DNA of 46,948 nucleotides from positions 1-46,948 of the forward strand of contig JACQYK010000069.1 of NCBI GenBank assembly GCA_016208255.1. Direction: 5' to 3'. The position numbers were made by a program, and so were the translations under genes. The first letter of the stretch is position 1. The number at the start of each line of letters is the position of its first letter. Origin of the DNA: Deltaproteobacteria bacterium (lineage in GTDB: Bacteria > Desulfobacterota > RBG-13-43-22). The notes beneath the pieces were generated by a model that had not been told where the DNA came from, did not search any database, and saw only the letters and a program-made list of their open reading frames with translations. Positions 1-7,848 of the stretch are shown piece by piece.

Positions 1-1
1 C

Positions 2-349
2 GGCAACTTGAATCCCGGGCAGGATTTTTCCACGGCCTCGCTGGAGAAAACACTGCGGGCGGTTTTTAAAAGTGTGAAGGTCCATGCCGAGGAACAAGAC
101 GGGAACATATTTTTTGTCGCTTCAGACCGAAAGGAACTGGCTTTCTTTCGGGAACCGGACCTGAGCAACATTCATCCCGCTGTCGGCGGAAGGGTGGCGA
201 ACACCTTTTCGGGTGTGATCCAGGCCGACCTGAATCACGGACGGGTGTTGACCGATGATTTCAACCCGGTGGAATTTTATGACGCCGCTAACCGGGAAAA
301 GCTTCGTCGGCAATGGGCGTCGATCATGACTCCCCGAAACGTTCGTTGA
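2..349 (+). CDS. Spermidine-synthase-like protein, C-terminal end (partial)
   Basis: The open frame runs in from the left edge (GNLNPGQDF...) and ends in a stop at 347-349, so only the last ~115 residues are visible. The segment LTDDFNPVEFYDAANREKLR resembles the end of spermidine-synthase-like (fused MFS/SpeE or SpeE-type) methyltransferase-fold proteins, where a 'LTDD..PVE' stretch follows the nucleotide-binding half. The TTG at 8-10 has no convincing ribosome site and is probably internal. Neither the SAM/polyamine pocket nor any membrane part is in view, so true polyamine aminopropyl transfer cannot be claimed. It is followed by a 224-bp repeat-bearing spacer and a convergent minus-strand gene. 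Confidence 0.5.
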   Translation, partial: GNLNPGQDFSTASLEKTLRAVFKSVKVHAEEQDGNIFFVASDRKELAFFREPDLSNIHPAVGGRVANTFSGVIQADLNHGRVLTDDFNPVEFYDAANREKLRRQWASIMTPRNVR

Positions 350-503
350 ATCCACTCAGACAGGATTAACAGGATTAACATGATTTTTGCTCATTCTCCG
401 GAAGAGCCTGAGCAATTACAATCCGCCTCCGGCGGAGGCCAATTCATCATTTCTGCCCTCAGGACGATTAGATTTGTGCCTTTCTTCCGGAAAGGCATAA
501 GAA

Positions 504-554
504 TCCTGTAAATCCTGTCTAAAAAAGGTTTGGAATTTCAACAAGCTAAACAGA
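504..554 (+). repeat. Dispersed repeat, copy 1 (pair with 2956-3005)
   Basis: This stretch (CCTGTAAATCCTGTCTAAA, then a TTGAATTTCAA-like core, then AAGCTAAACAGA) recurs with a few mismatches at 2956-3005 in the same orientation. The two copies bracket the alcohol dehydrogenase and ferritin-like genes. The rest of the 350-573 spacer also holds 'CAGGATTAACAGGATTAACATG' wording typical of degenerate intergenic repeats. I see no gene in it. Confidence 0.6.
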
Positions 555-573
555 TACTTTCAATGGCCTTCTA

Positions 574-1764
574 TTACCAGGCCAGTTCCAATATTTCCTT
601 CACCTCGGCCGGTCCATTGATCGGTCTGGGGTTCATCCGGACCGGCTGGTAAGCCATGGCCCGCTGGGCGATCTCTTCAAAATCCTCACGTTTAATACCT
701 ACCGAACGCAAGGATCCGGGCTGACCGAGGTTTCTGACCAGGTTGGCCACCAGATCCGCAGCCGGCTGCCGGGGAGCGCCCATGGCTTGGGAAAGGTCGG
801 CCTGACGATCCGCATTAACCGCCGCATTCCAGCGTAAAACGGCCGGCAGCATGACACAGGAAGTATGACCGTGGGCCACGCCGTAGGTGGCACCGAGCAC
901 ATACCCGATCCCGTGACTGGCGCCGGAACCGGCTCCGGCCGCCGAGGCAGCGATCGATTGCCACATGCCGAACTGGGCCTCGAGTCGTGGTCTGAGATCG
1001 TTAGGATCGGCCATGATCTTGGGCAGGGCCCGGGCCAGCAGGCGCAGCCCCTGCAGGGAGAGGGCCTCGGTGGCCGGATTGGCCAGGGGCGAGCAGTACG
1101 ATTCCACGGCATGATCCACCGAGCGGATGGCGGTGGAGAATAACAGCCCGTTGGGGGTATACAGGGTGGCCGCCGGATCAAGGATAACAGAGCGGGGGAC
1201 CAACAAACGATGGCTGAAGGACTGTTTGGCGTGGGTTTGGGTGTCGGTTACACCGGCCATGGAGGTGAATTCTGAGGCGGAAAGGGTGGTAGAAACGGTG
1301 ATCAGGCGGATCGGATGGTCAGGAGGGTCGATTCGAAGTCTGATGCCGGCTTCCACGCCGGAGTGAAAAGGTTCCATGGCCTGGGTGCTTTCCAGTCCCA
1401 GCCACAGGCATATCAGTACGGCTTTGGAGGCGTCAATGACCGAGCCCCCGCCGACGGCCACCAATAAGTCCGCCCGAGTCTTACGGGCCGAGTAAGCCGC
1501 GGCGATAACATCTTGGCGCGGACTATGAGCCTGGATAGAGGTAAAGGTGCCGACGTGACGGGGGCCCAGTCCGGCTATGACCCGCTGGAGCGGGCCGTTT
1601 TCCAATTGACCCAAAGATCGGGTGGACAGAACAAAGACACGCTTGGCACCGTAACGGTCAGCCTCGTTGACAACGGCTTTTTCCGCCGGTTGACCGAAGA
1701 TGATGGATTCCTGGGCCTGGACGGTGTAACGGCCGCTGGGCAGGCCTTGATAAGAGTCAGTCAC
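574..1764 (-). CDS. Iron-containing alcohol dehydrogenase family protein (maleylacetate reductase-like)
   Basis: A 396-residue, full-length member of the Fe-ADH/maleylacetate reductase superfamily. The N-terminal Rossmann-like half has the dinucleotide-binding GGGSVID at about 105-111. The C-terminal helical half carries the metal-ligand region: SVDHAVES, then GASHGIGYVLGATYGVAHGH with several conserved histidines. Family members reduce aldehydes, ketones or maleylacetate with NAD(P)H in the cytoplasm. The His-rich segment and RSVDHAVE wording lean toward the maleylacetate-reductase-like branch, but the substrate cannot be fixed. The start ATG at 1764 is preceded by AGGAG on the minus strand at good spacing. 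It stands alone between repeat-bearing spacers. Confidence 0.85.
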   Translation of the reverse strand: MTDSYQGLPSGRYTVQAQESIIFGQPAEKAVVNEADRYGAKRVFVLSTRSLGQLENGPLQRVIAGLGPRHVGTFTSIQAHSPRQDVIAAAYSARKTRADLLVAVGGGSVIDASKAVLICLWLGLESTQAMEPFHSGVEAGIRLRIDPPDHPIRLITVSTTLSASEFTSMAGVTDTQTHAKQSFSHRLLVPRSVILDPAATLYTPNGLLFSTAIRSVDHAVESYCSPLANPATEALSLQGLRLLARALPKIMADPNDLRPRLEAQFGMWQSIAASAAGAGSGASHGIGYVLGATYGVAHGHTSCVMLPAVLRWNAAVNADRQADLSQAMGAPRQPAADLVANLVRNLGQPGSLRSVGIKREDFEEIAQRAMAYQPVRMNPRPINGPAEVKEILELAW

Positions 1765-1788
1765 TGGTTTCTCCTATTACGAAAAAAC

Positions 1789-1814
1789 GTTAGGCGTTAA
1801 GCGTAAGGCGTAAA
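1789..1814. repeat. Short GTAAGGCGTAA-type repeat
   Basis: 'TTAGGCGTTAAGCGTAAGGCGTAAA' is an internally repetitive motif. Related copies lie at 6731-6762 (opposite orientation), 7790-7820 and 25652-25680, always in spacers. It lies just upstream of the alcohol dehydrogenase start. Function unknown. Confidence 0.5.
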
Positions 1815-1877
1815 ACGGATCCCTTTTTCCTGCAGGTCGGTGCCAGAAAGGAGGAATGAAGGAAAAAATCAGATTGG

Positions 1878-2354
1878 TTATTTCTTTCGGGCCATCAGTT
1901 CTTTGCTCAACTGACGGATATGCCCCATTTCCTCATTAATTATCTCATCCAGTCGGCTTCGGCCCAACTTTTCAGGCACCGCGTTGCGCATTCCCAGATA
2001 AAAAACAATAGAATCTTTTTCTGCGGTAATAGCCTCTTTCAGGATCTCCTCCAAAGAAGAGGTGTCGATTTTTTTTTCGAAAAAGACCCGGGTGTCCGCC
2101 AGGGCTTTTAAATATCCGGCCGCTTCCCCCTGGGGATCAAATACGGTGGAGGTTTTTTCCGAATCGTTTAATTGAGAACGCATTTGAGCAAAGGTCTTTT
2201 CATGTTCGTCTTCCATGCCGGCCAGGCGGAACAATAATTCACGGGCGGTTTGATCCTTCAGCGAAGCGGCGGCCTTTCGATAGAATTGGGCGCCGTTTCG
2301 TTCCAGTTGCTGGGCCATTTCAAAAATGTCGTCGGCGTTAAAATCATAGATCAT
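1878..2354 (-). CDS. Ferritin-like / rubrerythrin-family protein
   Basis: A 158-residue all-helical protein with the di-iron ferritin-like pattern: E18xxGAQFY early, EDEHEKTF in helix 2, then ITAEKDSIVFY and INEEMGHIRQL in helices 3 and 4. These provide the paired Glu and ExxH ligands of rubrerythrin-type four-helix bundles. There is no C-terminal rubredoxin Cys4 domain, so it is the short erythrin-like form. Relatives in anaerobes handle peroxide or iron. AAGGAAATT precedes the ATG at 2354, supporting that start. It lies downstream of a long non-coding stretch and in the same direction as the alcohol dehydrogenase, but 114 bp away, so co-transcription is possible and not proven. Confidence 0.8.
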   Translation of the reverse strand: MIYDFNADDIFEMAQQLERNGAQFYRKAAASLKDQTARELLFRLAGMEDEHEKTFAQMRSQLNDSEKTSTVFDPQGEAAGYLKALADTRVFFEKKIDTSSLEEILKEAITAEKDSIVFYLGMRNAVPEKLGRSRLDEIINEEMGHIRQLSKELMARKK

Positions 2355-2477
2355 GATTGAATTTCCTTTCTGGGCCTTCTTGAATTTCGGGTGGTAATGA
2401 TTCGCGGCTCGCGGTCAGGGGATTGAGCCAATGGATATTCGATGGATACCTTAATAAAAAGTATAAATGAAAAATTG

Positions 2478-2512
2478 AGAGGGTCAAGGAGAAAATAGGG
2501 GGAAGGCAACTC
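2478..2512. repeat. GGTCAAGGAGAAAA repeat, copy 1
   Basis: 'GGGTCAAGGAGAAAATAGGG' recurs as 'CGGTCAAGGAGAAAAATAGGG' at 12550-12570 and 'GGGTCAAGGAGAAAAACGAAGG' near 36307-36329. All are in A-rich upstream spacers, here 120 bp upstream of the ferritin-like gene. Role unknown. Confidence 0.45.
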
Positions 2513-2682
2513 TTGTGGCCGAAACAAAGAGAATTGTATTCCATTTTAAATAAAACGGGCTTAGAATATTTCCGGTTTATCCGGCTCTCCGGGTTTGCCG
2601 GGAAAAGGAAGGGAAAGCCGGGGAATAAACGAATCGTAACTCTTTAGCTTGATGAAAAAATAATTATCAGCAGGATTGACGA

Positions 2683-2892
2683 ATCCGTAAAAAGTCTTCA
2701 AAGCCGTCACCCCCGCGAAGCCTGCCCCCGAATGTCTTTAGCGGGGGGCGGGGGTCCAGAAGTAGTTGAGTTTCCTGGATTCCCGCTTCCGCTCGACCTC
2801 CTTCGGAGGTCTCTTAATGCAGGTCGGTGAAACCGACCGACCGGAATGACGAATTCGGGCTTCCGGCGGAAACTGATGACCCTGTCCGTCAG
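2683..2892. repeat. Palindromic intergenic repeat of the CCTGGATTCCCG family (degenerate copy)
   Basis: Within the 684-bp gene-free spacer 2355-3038 this part reads CGTAAAAAGTC ... GTCACCCCCGCGAAG ... GGGGGTCCAGAA ... CCTGGATTCCCG ... GGAATGACGAATTCGGGCTTCCGGC. The same word order is found in the element at 5702-5832. Here the right terminal repeat has decayed and extra sequence is inserted between the arms. The rest of the spacer is A/T-rich upstream and ends with the repeat copy at 2956-3005. No gene seen. Confidence 0.65.
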
Positions 2893-2955
2893 GTGATTCG
2901 GATTGTGCTTTTCCCTGCCTGCCAGCAGGTGGAAAGGCCCAAAAATCAAAAAAAA

Positions 2956-3005
2956 CCTGTAAATCCTGTCTAAACTAGTATTTGAATTTCAAAAAGCTAA
3001 ACAGA
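2956..3005 (+). repeat. Dispersed repeat, copy 2 (pair with 504-554)
   Basis: Second copy of the CCTGTAAATCCTGTCTAAA ... GAATTTCAA ... AAGCTAAACAGA repeat, ending about 30 bp before the acyl-CoA dehydrogenase start. In both copies the repeat closes a non-coding spacer. Confidence 0.6.
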
Positions 3006-3038
3006 CAAATCGAATCTACCGCAAAGGAGGATTAACCC

Positions 3039-4310
3039 ATGTATGATTTTTTGCTGACCCCGGAACAAAGGGATCTGAAAAGGGAGGCCAGACAATTCGT
3101 CCGGGAGGAGATAACCGGAGATTTTTTAAGACAAATGGATCGGAACGAAATCAAGTACCCGCGCGAATTTGTGGAAAAACTGGCCCGGCGTGGCCTGAGG
3201 GGCATTCGTTTCCCCCCCCAATACGGCGGACGGGGAATGAACTGGGTGGCGGAGGTGGCCGCCACGGAGGAAATCGGTTGTCTGGGAATGGCCCTGGGTT
3301 GTGCCTTCGTCATGCCCTCCATCGTGGGGGAAGCGCTTCATTTTTTTGGTAGCGAGGCCCAGAAAGAAAAATACCTGAAGCCTCTAATCGAAGGGCGGCT
3401 GGTCGCTGCCGAAGCCTTGACCGAACCCCGGGGCGGGTCCGATTTTTTCGGCGCCATGACCCGGGCGGAACTTAAAGGGGATCATTTCATCCTCAACGGA
3501 ATGAAACGGTTTGTGGTCGGCGCGGAAGGGGCGGATTTTTTCCTGGTCTATTGCAAGACCAATTTCGATCCCCAGGCGCACAAGTACAATCGTTTGAGCC
3601 TGCTGATTGTGGATCGCGGTCCGGGGGTGGAAACGGAATATCTTTACGGTCTGATGGGCTGCCGGGGAGGGGGGACGGGACGGCTTGTTTTTAGGGACGT
3701 CAAAGTTCCTAAAGAGAATCTCATCGGAGAATTGCATGGGGGGGCCTTGTGCTTCAATCAGATGATGATCCCCGAACGTCTGACTTCGGCGGCCGGGTGC
3801 CTGGGAACCTGGGGGGCTCTCGATCTGGCGGTTCGCTATTCCGACAAACGCCGCGCCTTCGGAAAGGAAATTCGCAAATATCAGGCCGTGAGTTTCAAGG
3901 TGGCCGATTCCATAACCCAGCTTGACGCCGCGCGGGCCATGACCTTTTTGGCGGCCCGGGCGGTTGACGAAAATTATCCTCAGGTGCGGCGGCTGGTCAG
4001 CGAGGCCAAGCGCTTTGCCACGGAGGCCGCTTGGGAAGTGGTCAACAAGGCCATGCAGATCATGGGGGGGATCGGTTATACGGATGTTTATCCTGTTGAG
4101 CGGGCGGTTCGTGATACCCGTCTGGGAATGATCTGGACCGGGACCAGTGAAATTATGAATCTTTTGATTCAGCACGAATATTATGGCCAGGTCCTTGATC
4201 CGTCCTATGACCGCAGAAAAATGGAAAATGACGCCATGCATCCGGATGACACGGAATGGTGCCATACGGATGAGGACATGGAGCGGGTCTTCGGAGAGGG
4301 ATTAGGTTAG
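3039..4310 (+). CDS. Acyl-CoA dehydrogenase
   Basis: A 423-residue full-length acyl-CoA dehydrogenase: N-terminal helical domain (YDFLLTPEQRDLKREARQF), mid beta domain (ALTEPRGGSD, then GMKRFVVGAEGADF), and C-terminal flavin-binding helices with RRAFGKEIRKYQ and MQIMGGIGYT. Such enzymes oxidise acyl-CoA to 2-enoyl-CoA with FAD. The catalytic Glu usual in the '(Y/W)EGTS' loop is Thr here (T367 in IWTGTSE). Instead E246 in MIPERL aligns with the helix-G Glu used by isovaleryl- and long-chain acyl-CoA dehydrogenases, so the enzyme is probably active. The start ATG has AAAGGAGG eight bases upstream. It is a single gene converging with rluB, with 7 bp between stops. Confidence 0.93.
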   Translation: MYDFLLTPEQRDLKREARQFVREEITGDFLRQMDRNEIKYPREFVEKLARRGLRGIRFPPQYGGRGMNWVAEVAATEEIGCLGMALGCAFVMPSIVGEALHFFGSEAQKEKYLKPLIEGRLVAAEALTEPRGGSDFFGAMTRAELKGDHFILNGMKRFVVGAEGADFFLVYCKTNFDPQAHKYNRLSLLIVDRGPGVETEYLYGLMGCRGGGTGRLVFRDVKVPKENLIGELHGGALCFNQMMIPERLTSAAGCLGTWGALDLAVRYSDKRRAFGKEIRKYQAVSFKVADSITQLDAARAMTFLAARAVDENYPQVRRLVSEAKRFATEAAWEVVNKAMQIMGGIGYTDVYPVERAVRDTRLGMIWTGTSEIMNLLIQHEYYGQVLDPSYDRRKMENDAMHPDDTEWCHTDEDMERVFGEGLG

Positions 4311-4317
4311 CCAAGGT

Positions 4318-5136
4318 CTATCCGGAAAGGTCACTCTTCAGGGCCCGGATTTCTTTTGGGGTTAAAGGCCGGATTTCTCCCGGGGCCAGCCGGCCGAGGG
4401 ATAACGGTCCCAAGGTAATCCGTTTGATGGCCATCAGCGGATGTCCGATAGCCGCGCACATGTTTTTGACCTGGTGTTTTTCCCCTTCCCGAATAGTAAT
4501 CAAGAGCCAGGATCGGTCAAGCCCGGTCTTGACCATTTTCCATTCGGCCTGATGTTTTTTCCCGCTGGGAAGCCAGGTTCCGGTTTGCAGCCGCCGTAAG
4601 GAGTCGAGAGTGGGGATCCCCCGGACCTTGACCCGATAGGTCTTAGGGACCTGGAATTTGGGATGTAGCAGGGTTTGGGCCAGCTCCCCATCGTTGGTCA
4701 AGAGCATTAAGCCTTCGGCATCCCAGTCCAACCGGCCGACCGGAAAAATCCGTTCCTGGATCTGGGTCCGGGACCAATAATCGAAAATGGTCGGCCGGCC
4801 TTGAGGGTCTCTTAAGGTCGAAACGACCCCTTTGGGTTTATAAAAAAGATAATAGGCTTTGGATTCAGGGGAGGCGATACGCTTTCCGTCCACTTCTATT
4901 CGGTGATCGGAGGGGACCAGCTTGAGGCCGAGCTCGGTGACCACCCGGCCGTCAACAACCACCCGCCCGGTTCGGATTAAGTCTTCAGCCTTGCGTCGGG
5001 AGGCCAATCCGGAATGAGCCAGAATTCGCTGCAACCGCCAGGGAAGACTCCCGGCAGGTGACTCCCGGCGGGCGGCGGCTCGCGGCGGGAGATCGGCCTT
5101 TCGCCGGTTATCCGGTTTATTCCGTCTCGTTTTCAC
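4318..5136 (-). CDS. rluB: 23S rRNA pseudouridine synthase, RluB/RsuA family
   Basis: 272 residues: a basic N-terminal tail (~1-33), an S4 RNA-binding domain (LQRILAHSGLASRRKAEDLI, ~35-80), and the catalytic domain with GRLDWDAEGLMLLTNDG, where D137 is the expected nucleophile. It isomerises a specific uridine in large-subunit rRNA. Length and tail fit RluB better than RluE/RluF, though the exact target uridine is an inference. Its start overlaps the end of scpB by 20 bp. The scpA-scpB-rluB order is widely conserved, supporting one transcription unit. Confidence 0.9.
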   Translation of the reverse strand: MKTRRNKPDNRRKADLPPRAAARRESPAGSLPWRLQRILAHSGLASRRKAEDLIRTGRVVVDGRVVTELGLKLVPSDHRIEVDGKRIASPESKAYYLFYKPKGVVSTLRDPQGRPTIFDYWSRTQIQERIFPVGRLDWDAEGLMLLTNDGELAQTLLHPKFQVPKTYRVKVRGIPTLDSLRRLQTGTWLPSGKKHQAEWKMVKTGLDRSWLLITIREGEKHQVKNMCAAIGHPLMAIKRITLGPLSLGRLAPGEIRPLTPKEIRALKSDLSG

Positions 5137-5665
5137 TTAAATCGGCGTGCAAGGCCTTGATCTCTTCCAGAGAAGGTAGAAAGGAGAGATTTTTTAATTC
5201 AAACAATTCCAAAAAACGCTGGGTGGTCCCGTAAAGAATCGGGCGGCCCGGTATTTCCTTGCGCCCTACAATACGGATTAAATTTTTTTCCAAAAGGGTG
5301 CGGACGATCCCGTCGACTTCCACCCCGCGCAACCGTTCCATATCTCCCCGGGTGACCGGCTGTTTATAGGCGATAATGGCCAGGGTTTCCAGAGAGGCTT
5401 TGCTGAGACGGGCGGGGCTTATCTTTTTCAGCCTTTTTATCCATTCGCTGAACCGGGGTTTGGTGCGAAACTGAAACCCATCGGCCACTTCCTGAATATA
5501 GAGGCCCCGTTCCGGGGTTTCATACTCCTTTAACAACTGGGTCAGGGCCGTTTCAATTTCCTTTGGCGGAAAACTGTCTCCCACGACTTCCAGGATCTTC
5601 TTCAGGCTCAGGGGAGCAGGGGAAACGAAAATCAAGGCTTCGAGCAGGGGTTTAATCTCGTTCAT
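5117..5665 (-). CDS. scpB: Segregation and condensation protein B
   Basis: A 182-residue ScpB, the winged-helix kleisin-associated subunit of the Smc-ScpAB condensin. Seen: LLEALIFVSPAPLSLKKILEVV at the N-terminus and, in the middle, LSKASLETLAIIAYKQPVTRGDMERLRGVEVDGIVRTLLEKNLI, the family hallmark. I take the ATG at 5665 (MNEIKPLLEALIF) as the start, because a longer reading from TTG at 5704 runs into the inserted inverted-repeat element and adds 13 atypical residues. The SD in front of this ATG is weak. It is translationally coupled to rluB through a 20-bp overlap and separated from scpA by 227 bp. Confidence 0.92.
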   Translation of the reverse strand: MNEIKPLLEALIFVSPAPLSLKKILEVVGDSFPPKEIETALTQLLKEYETPERGLYIQEVADGFQFRTKPRFSEWIKRLKKISPARLSKASLETLAIIAYKQPVTRGDMERLRGVEVDGIVRTLLEKNLIRIVGRKEIPGRPILYGTTQRFLELFELKNLSFLPSLEEIKALHADLSENETE

Positions 5666-5701
5666 GGTTGCCTGTAAAAAATGTATTTTGTAACACTTTG
5701 A

Positions 5702-5832
5702 CAACCTCGTAAAAAGTCAGATGGACCGTCACCCCCGCGAAGGCGGGGGTCCAGAACTTATTGAATTCCCTGGATTCCCGTTTTCACGGGAATGACGAAT
5801 TCGGGCTTCCGGCGACTTTTTACGAGTTCATC
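5702..5832. mobile_element. MITE-like inverted-repeat element between scpA and scpB
   Basis: A ~131-bp non-coding element. Its ends carry a perfect 13-bp inverted repeat, CTCGTAAAAAGTC at 5706-5718 and its complement at 5814-5826. Internally it has two hairpins: CCCCCGCGAAGGCGGGGG, and CCCGTTTTCACGGG inside the CCTGGATTCCCG...GGGAATGACG unit. The 9-mer ACACTTTGA occurs on both sides (5693-5701 and 5833-5841), as expected for a target-site duplication. No transposase gene is present, so it would be non-autonomous. Related copies lie at 2683-2892, 8636-8775 and 32152-32325. It could also act as a terminator or processing signal between scpA and scpB. Confidence 0.65.
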
Positions 5833-5892
5833 ACACTTTGATTGTTTGAAAAATAGTTTAAGTTAAATTGATACGTATTTTCATGTTACCTG

Positions 5893-6612
5893 TTAAGATA
5901 TCGTTGCCGGGGGGAGAAAATCATAAATCAGGATATTTCCCCCCTGGATTTCCTGATAGATGACCACCTTTTGAAGACGGGCCAGTTCCAGCAGGGCCAG
6001 AAAGACGACGATGAGTTCCGCCCGGGTAAAATGGCCGGGAAATAATTCATCCAGAAGGAGGCGTCCCGCTTGTTTAAGTTTGGTCAGGATTTCTTCCATC
6101 TTGTTTTCAATGGGGATCAGGGGGCTGGGGAAATGGACGAAGGCATCCTCTTTCTTCTCCAGGAGTATCCTCCGCACCGCGTCCATCAGCTCGAAAATCC
6201 CCACCCGGATAAGCCCTTCTTCTTTTCCTTCCATTTCTTTAGCCAGGAAATCCCGGGTGAAGACATCCCGGTACAACAGCGGACGCTGGCCCAGTTGTTC
6301 AGCGGCCTCTTTCAATTGAAGGTATTCGAGCAAGGGCCGGGTCAATTCCAAACGGGGGTCCTCCTCCTCTTCCTCCTCCGGAGGTCTGGGCAACAGCATC
6401 CGGGATTTAATATGGATCAAGGTGGCGGCCATAACCAGGAAGTTTCCGGCAACATTGATATTAAGGTCTTTCATCAGGTCCAGATATTCCAGATATTGGG
6501 CGGTGATAACGGCGATGGGAATATCGTAGATATCCATCTCGTTTTTCCGGATTAAATGGACCAGGAGGTCCATAGGCCCTTCAAAGATGTCGAGTTTAAC
6601 GTTGTAGTCCAT
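5893..6612 (-). CDS. scpA: Segregation and condensation protein A
   Basis: A 239-residue ScpA kleisin. The N-terminal FEGPMDLLVHLIRKNEMDIYD is diagnostic. It is followed by ITAQYLEYLDLM and the VMAATLIHIKSRMLLP helix, an acidic linker (PEEEEEEDP), and a C-terminal winged helix (FLALLELARLQKVVIYQ). It bridges Smc heads in chromosome segregation. The open frame extends upstream to 6711, but the family start matches the ATG at 6612 (MDYNVKLDIFEGP). No strong SD is seen there. The 3' end faces the inverted-repeat element that separates it from scpB. Confidence 0.93.
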   Translation of the reverse strand: MDYNVKLDIFEGPMDLLVHLIRKNEMDIYDIPIAVITAQYLEYLDLMKDLNINVAGNFLVMAATLIHIKSRMLLPRPPEEEEEEDPRLELTRPLLEYLQLKEAAEQLGQRPLLYRDVFTRDFLAKEMEGKEEGLIRVGIFELMDAVRRILLEKKEDAFVHFPSPLIPIENKMEEILTKLKQAGRLLLDELFPGHFTRAELIVVFLALLELARLQKVVIYQEIQGGNILIYDFLPPATIS

Positions 6613-6730
6613 AAATAGTCGTTTAAATAATCCCTCATGACCACTGAGGGGGGGCGCCCAAAGCAAAAAATTAATCTCAGAATTCAAGGTGCCAAGGGGC
6701 CAAAGGTTCAAGTAAGAGGCCTGAAATATA

Positions 6731-6762
6731 AAACCCTAACGCCTAACGCTTTACGCCTCACG
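6731..6762. repeat. Short GTAAGGCGTAA-type repeat, opposite orientation
   Basis: CCTAACGCCTAACGCTTTACGCCTCACG is the complement of the motif at 1789-1814. It lies between the trpS stop and the scpA start. No gene fits in this 160-bp gap. Confidence 0.45.
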
Positions 6763-6772
6763 TGTTTTCGTG

Positions 6773-7756
6773 TCAAAATCCTATGGCCTTCCTGACTTCC
6801 TCCATGGTTTTTTGGGCAAAGGTCCGGGCCTTATCATTTCCGGCCTTAAGAATCGACTGGACTCTCCCGCTGTTTTGAAGCCAATAGTCCCGTTTCTCTT
6901 TAATCGGCCTGAGGGCCTCCAGGACCTGATCGATCAACCACTTTTTACAATCCACACAGCCGATCCCGGCCCGGGGACATTCCCGCTCTATCTCTTCGAT
7001 ACGCTCCTGAGGTGAATAGATTTTATGGAGGGGGAAAAGAACACAGACCTCAGGATTACCCGGATCTTTGCGGCGGGCCCTCTGGGGATCGGTCACCATC
7101 TGTGACAGTTTATGACGGATTTCCTCCAGGGAATCGGAAAGAAATAGGGCATTGTTGTAACTCTTGCTCATCTTTCGGCCATCCAGTCCCGGCAATTTGG
7201 GGGTTTCGGTCAGCAGGACCTCGGGGACGGGAAAGACTTCCCCATACAGGAAATTGAAGCGGCGGGCGATCTCCCGGGTCAATTCCACATGAGGGGCCTG
7301 ATCGATCCCCACCGGTACGGCATGGGCCTTGTACATCATAATATCGGCGGCCTGCAGGACCGGGTAGCCGATAAAGCCATAGGTCCCGATTTCTTTGCTT
7401 TCCAGTTCCTGTTGCTGCTCCTTATAGGTCGGATTACGTTCCAGCCAGCTTAAGGGAGTGATCATGGACAGGATCAAATGGAGTTCGGCATGTTCTTTGA
7501 TTTCCGATTGCAGAAAAAAGGTGCTGACCTCAGGGTCCAGACCGACACTGATCCAGTCAATAACCATATCCAGTATATTTTGGTGAATGGACTTGGGCTC
7601 TTTATATTCTGTGGTCAAGGCATGCCAGTCGGCAATAAAAAAAAAGCATTGATAATCCTTTTGTAATTCTTTCCAGTTCAGCAAGGCCCCGTGCAGATTG
7701 CCGAGGTGTAATTTTCCGGTGGGGCGCATCCCGCTTAAAATCCGTTTCCGTTCCAT
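6773..7756 (-). CDS. trpS: Tryptophanyl-tRNA synthetase
   Basis: A 327-residue class I aminoacyl-tRNA synthetase. The HIGH-type motif is GKLHLGN (residues 15-20), the KMSKS loop is GRKMSKSYNN, and PVGIDQAPHVELTREIARRFN is typical of TrpRS. It charges tRNA-Trp. The frame stays open to 7915, but the ATG at 7756 has GGAG eight bases upstream and opens with MERKRILSGMRPTGKLHLGN as in homologues, so I use it. It sits between the M50 protease gene and scpA, a common delta-proteobacterial order. Confidence 0.95.
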   Translation of the reverse strand: MERKRILSGMRPTGKLHLGNLHGALLNWKELQKDYQCFFFIADWHALTTEYKEPKSIHQNILDMVIDWISVGLDPEVSTFFLQSEIKEHAELHLILSMITPLSWLERNPTYKEQQQELESKEIGTYGFIGYPVLQAADIMMYKAHAVPVGIDQAPHVELTREIARRFNFLYGEVFPVPEVLLTETPKLPGLDGRKMSKSYNNALFLSDSLEEIRHKLSQMVTDPQRARRKDPGNPEVCVLFPLHKIYSPQERIEEIERECPRAGIGCVDCKKWLIDQVLEALRPIKEKRDYWLQNSGRVQSILKAGNDKARTFAQKTMEEVRKAIGF

Positions 7757-7789
7757 TAAAAAAACTCCTCTACGCAAACAATATGGGTC

Positions 7790-7845
7790 TAGGGTATAAG
7801 GTGCAAGGTGTAAGGTTTTTTCTGAAACCTCAAACCTTAAACCAT
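7790..7845. repeat. GGTATAAGGTGTAAGG tandem-like repeat
   Basis: 'AGGGTATAAGGTGCAAGGTGTAAGG', then a TTTTTTCTGAAACC and AAACCTTAAACC segment. A close relative is at 25652-25706. Both are direct heptamer-like iterations followed by a partial inverted copy. This one fills the spacer between the M50 gene and trpS. Confidence 0.5.
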
Positions 7846-7848
7846 TCT

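Noticed and set aside
3384..4265. A 293-codon minus-strand open frame inside the acyl-CoA dehydrogenase
   Set aside because: Shadow frame; the plus-strand gene has SD, start and family motifs.
5666..5704. Longer ScpB from TTG at 5704
   Set aside because: The extra 13 residues are encoded partly by the inserted inverted-repeat element; the family start matches ATG 5665.
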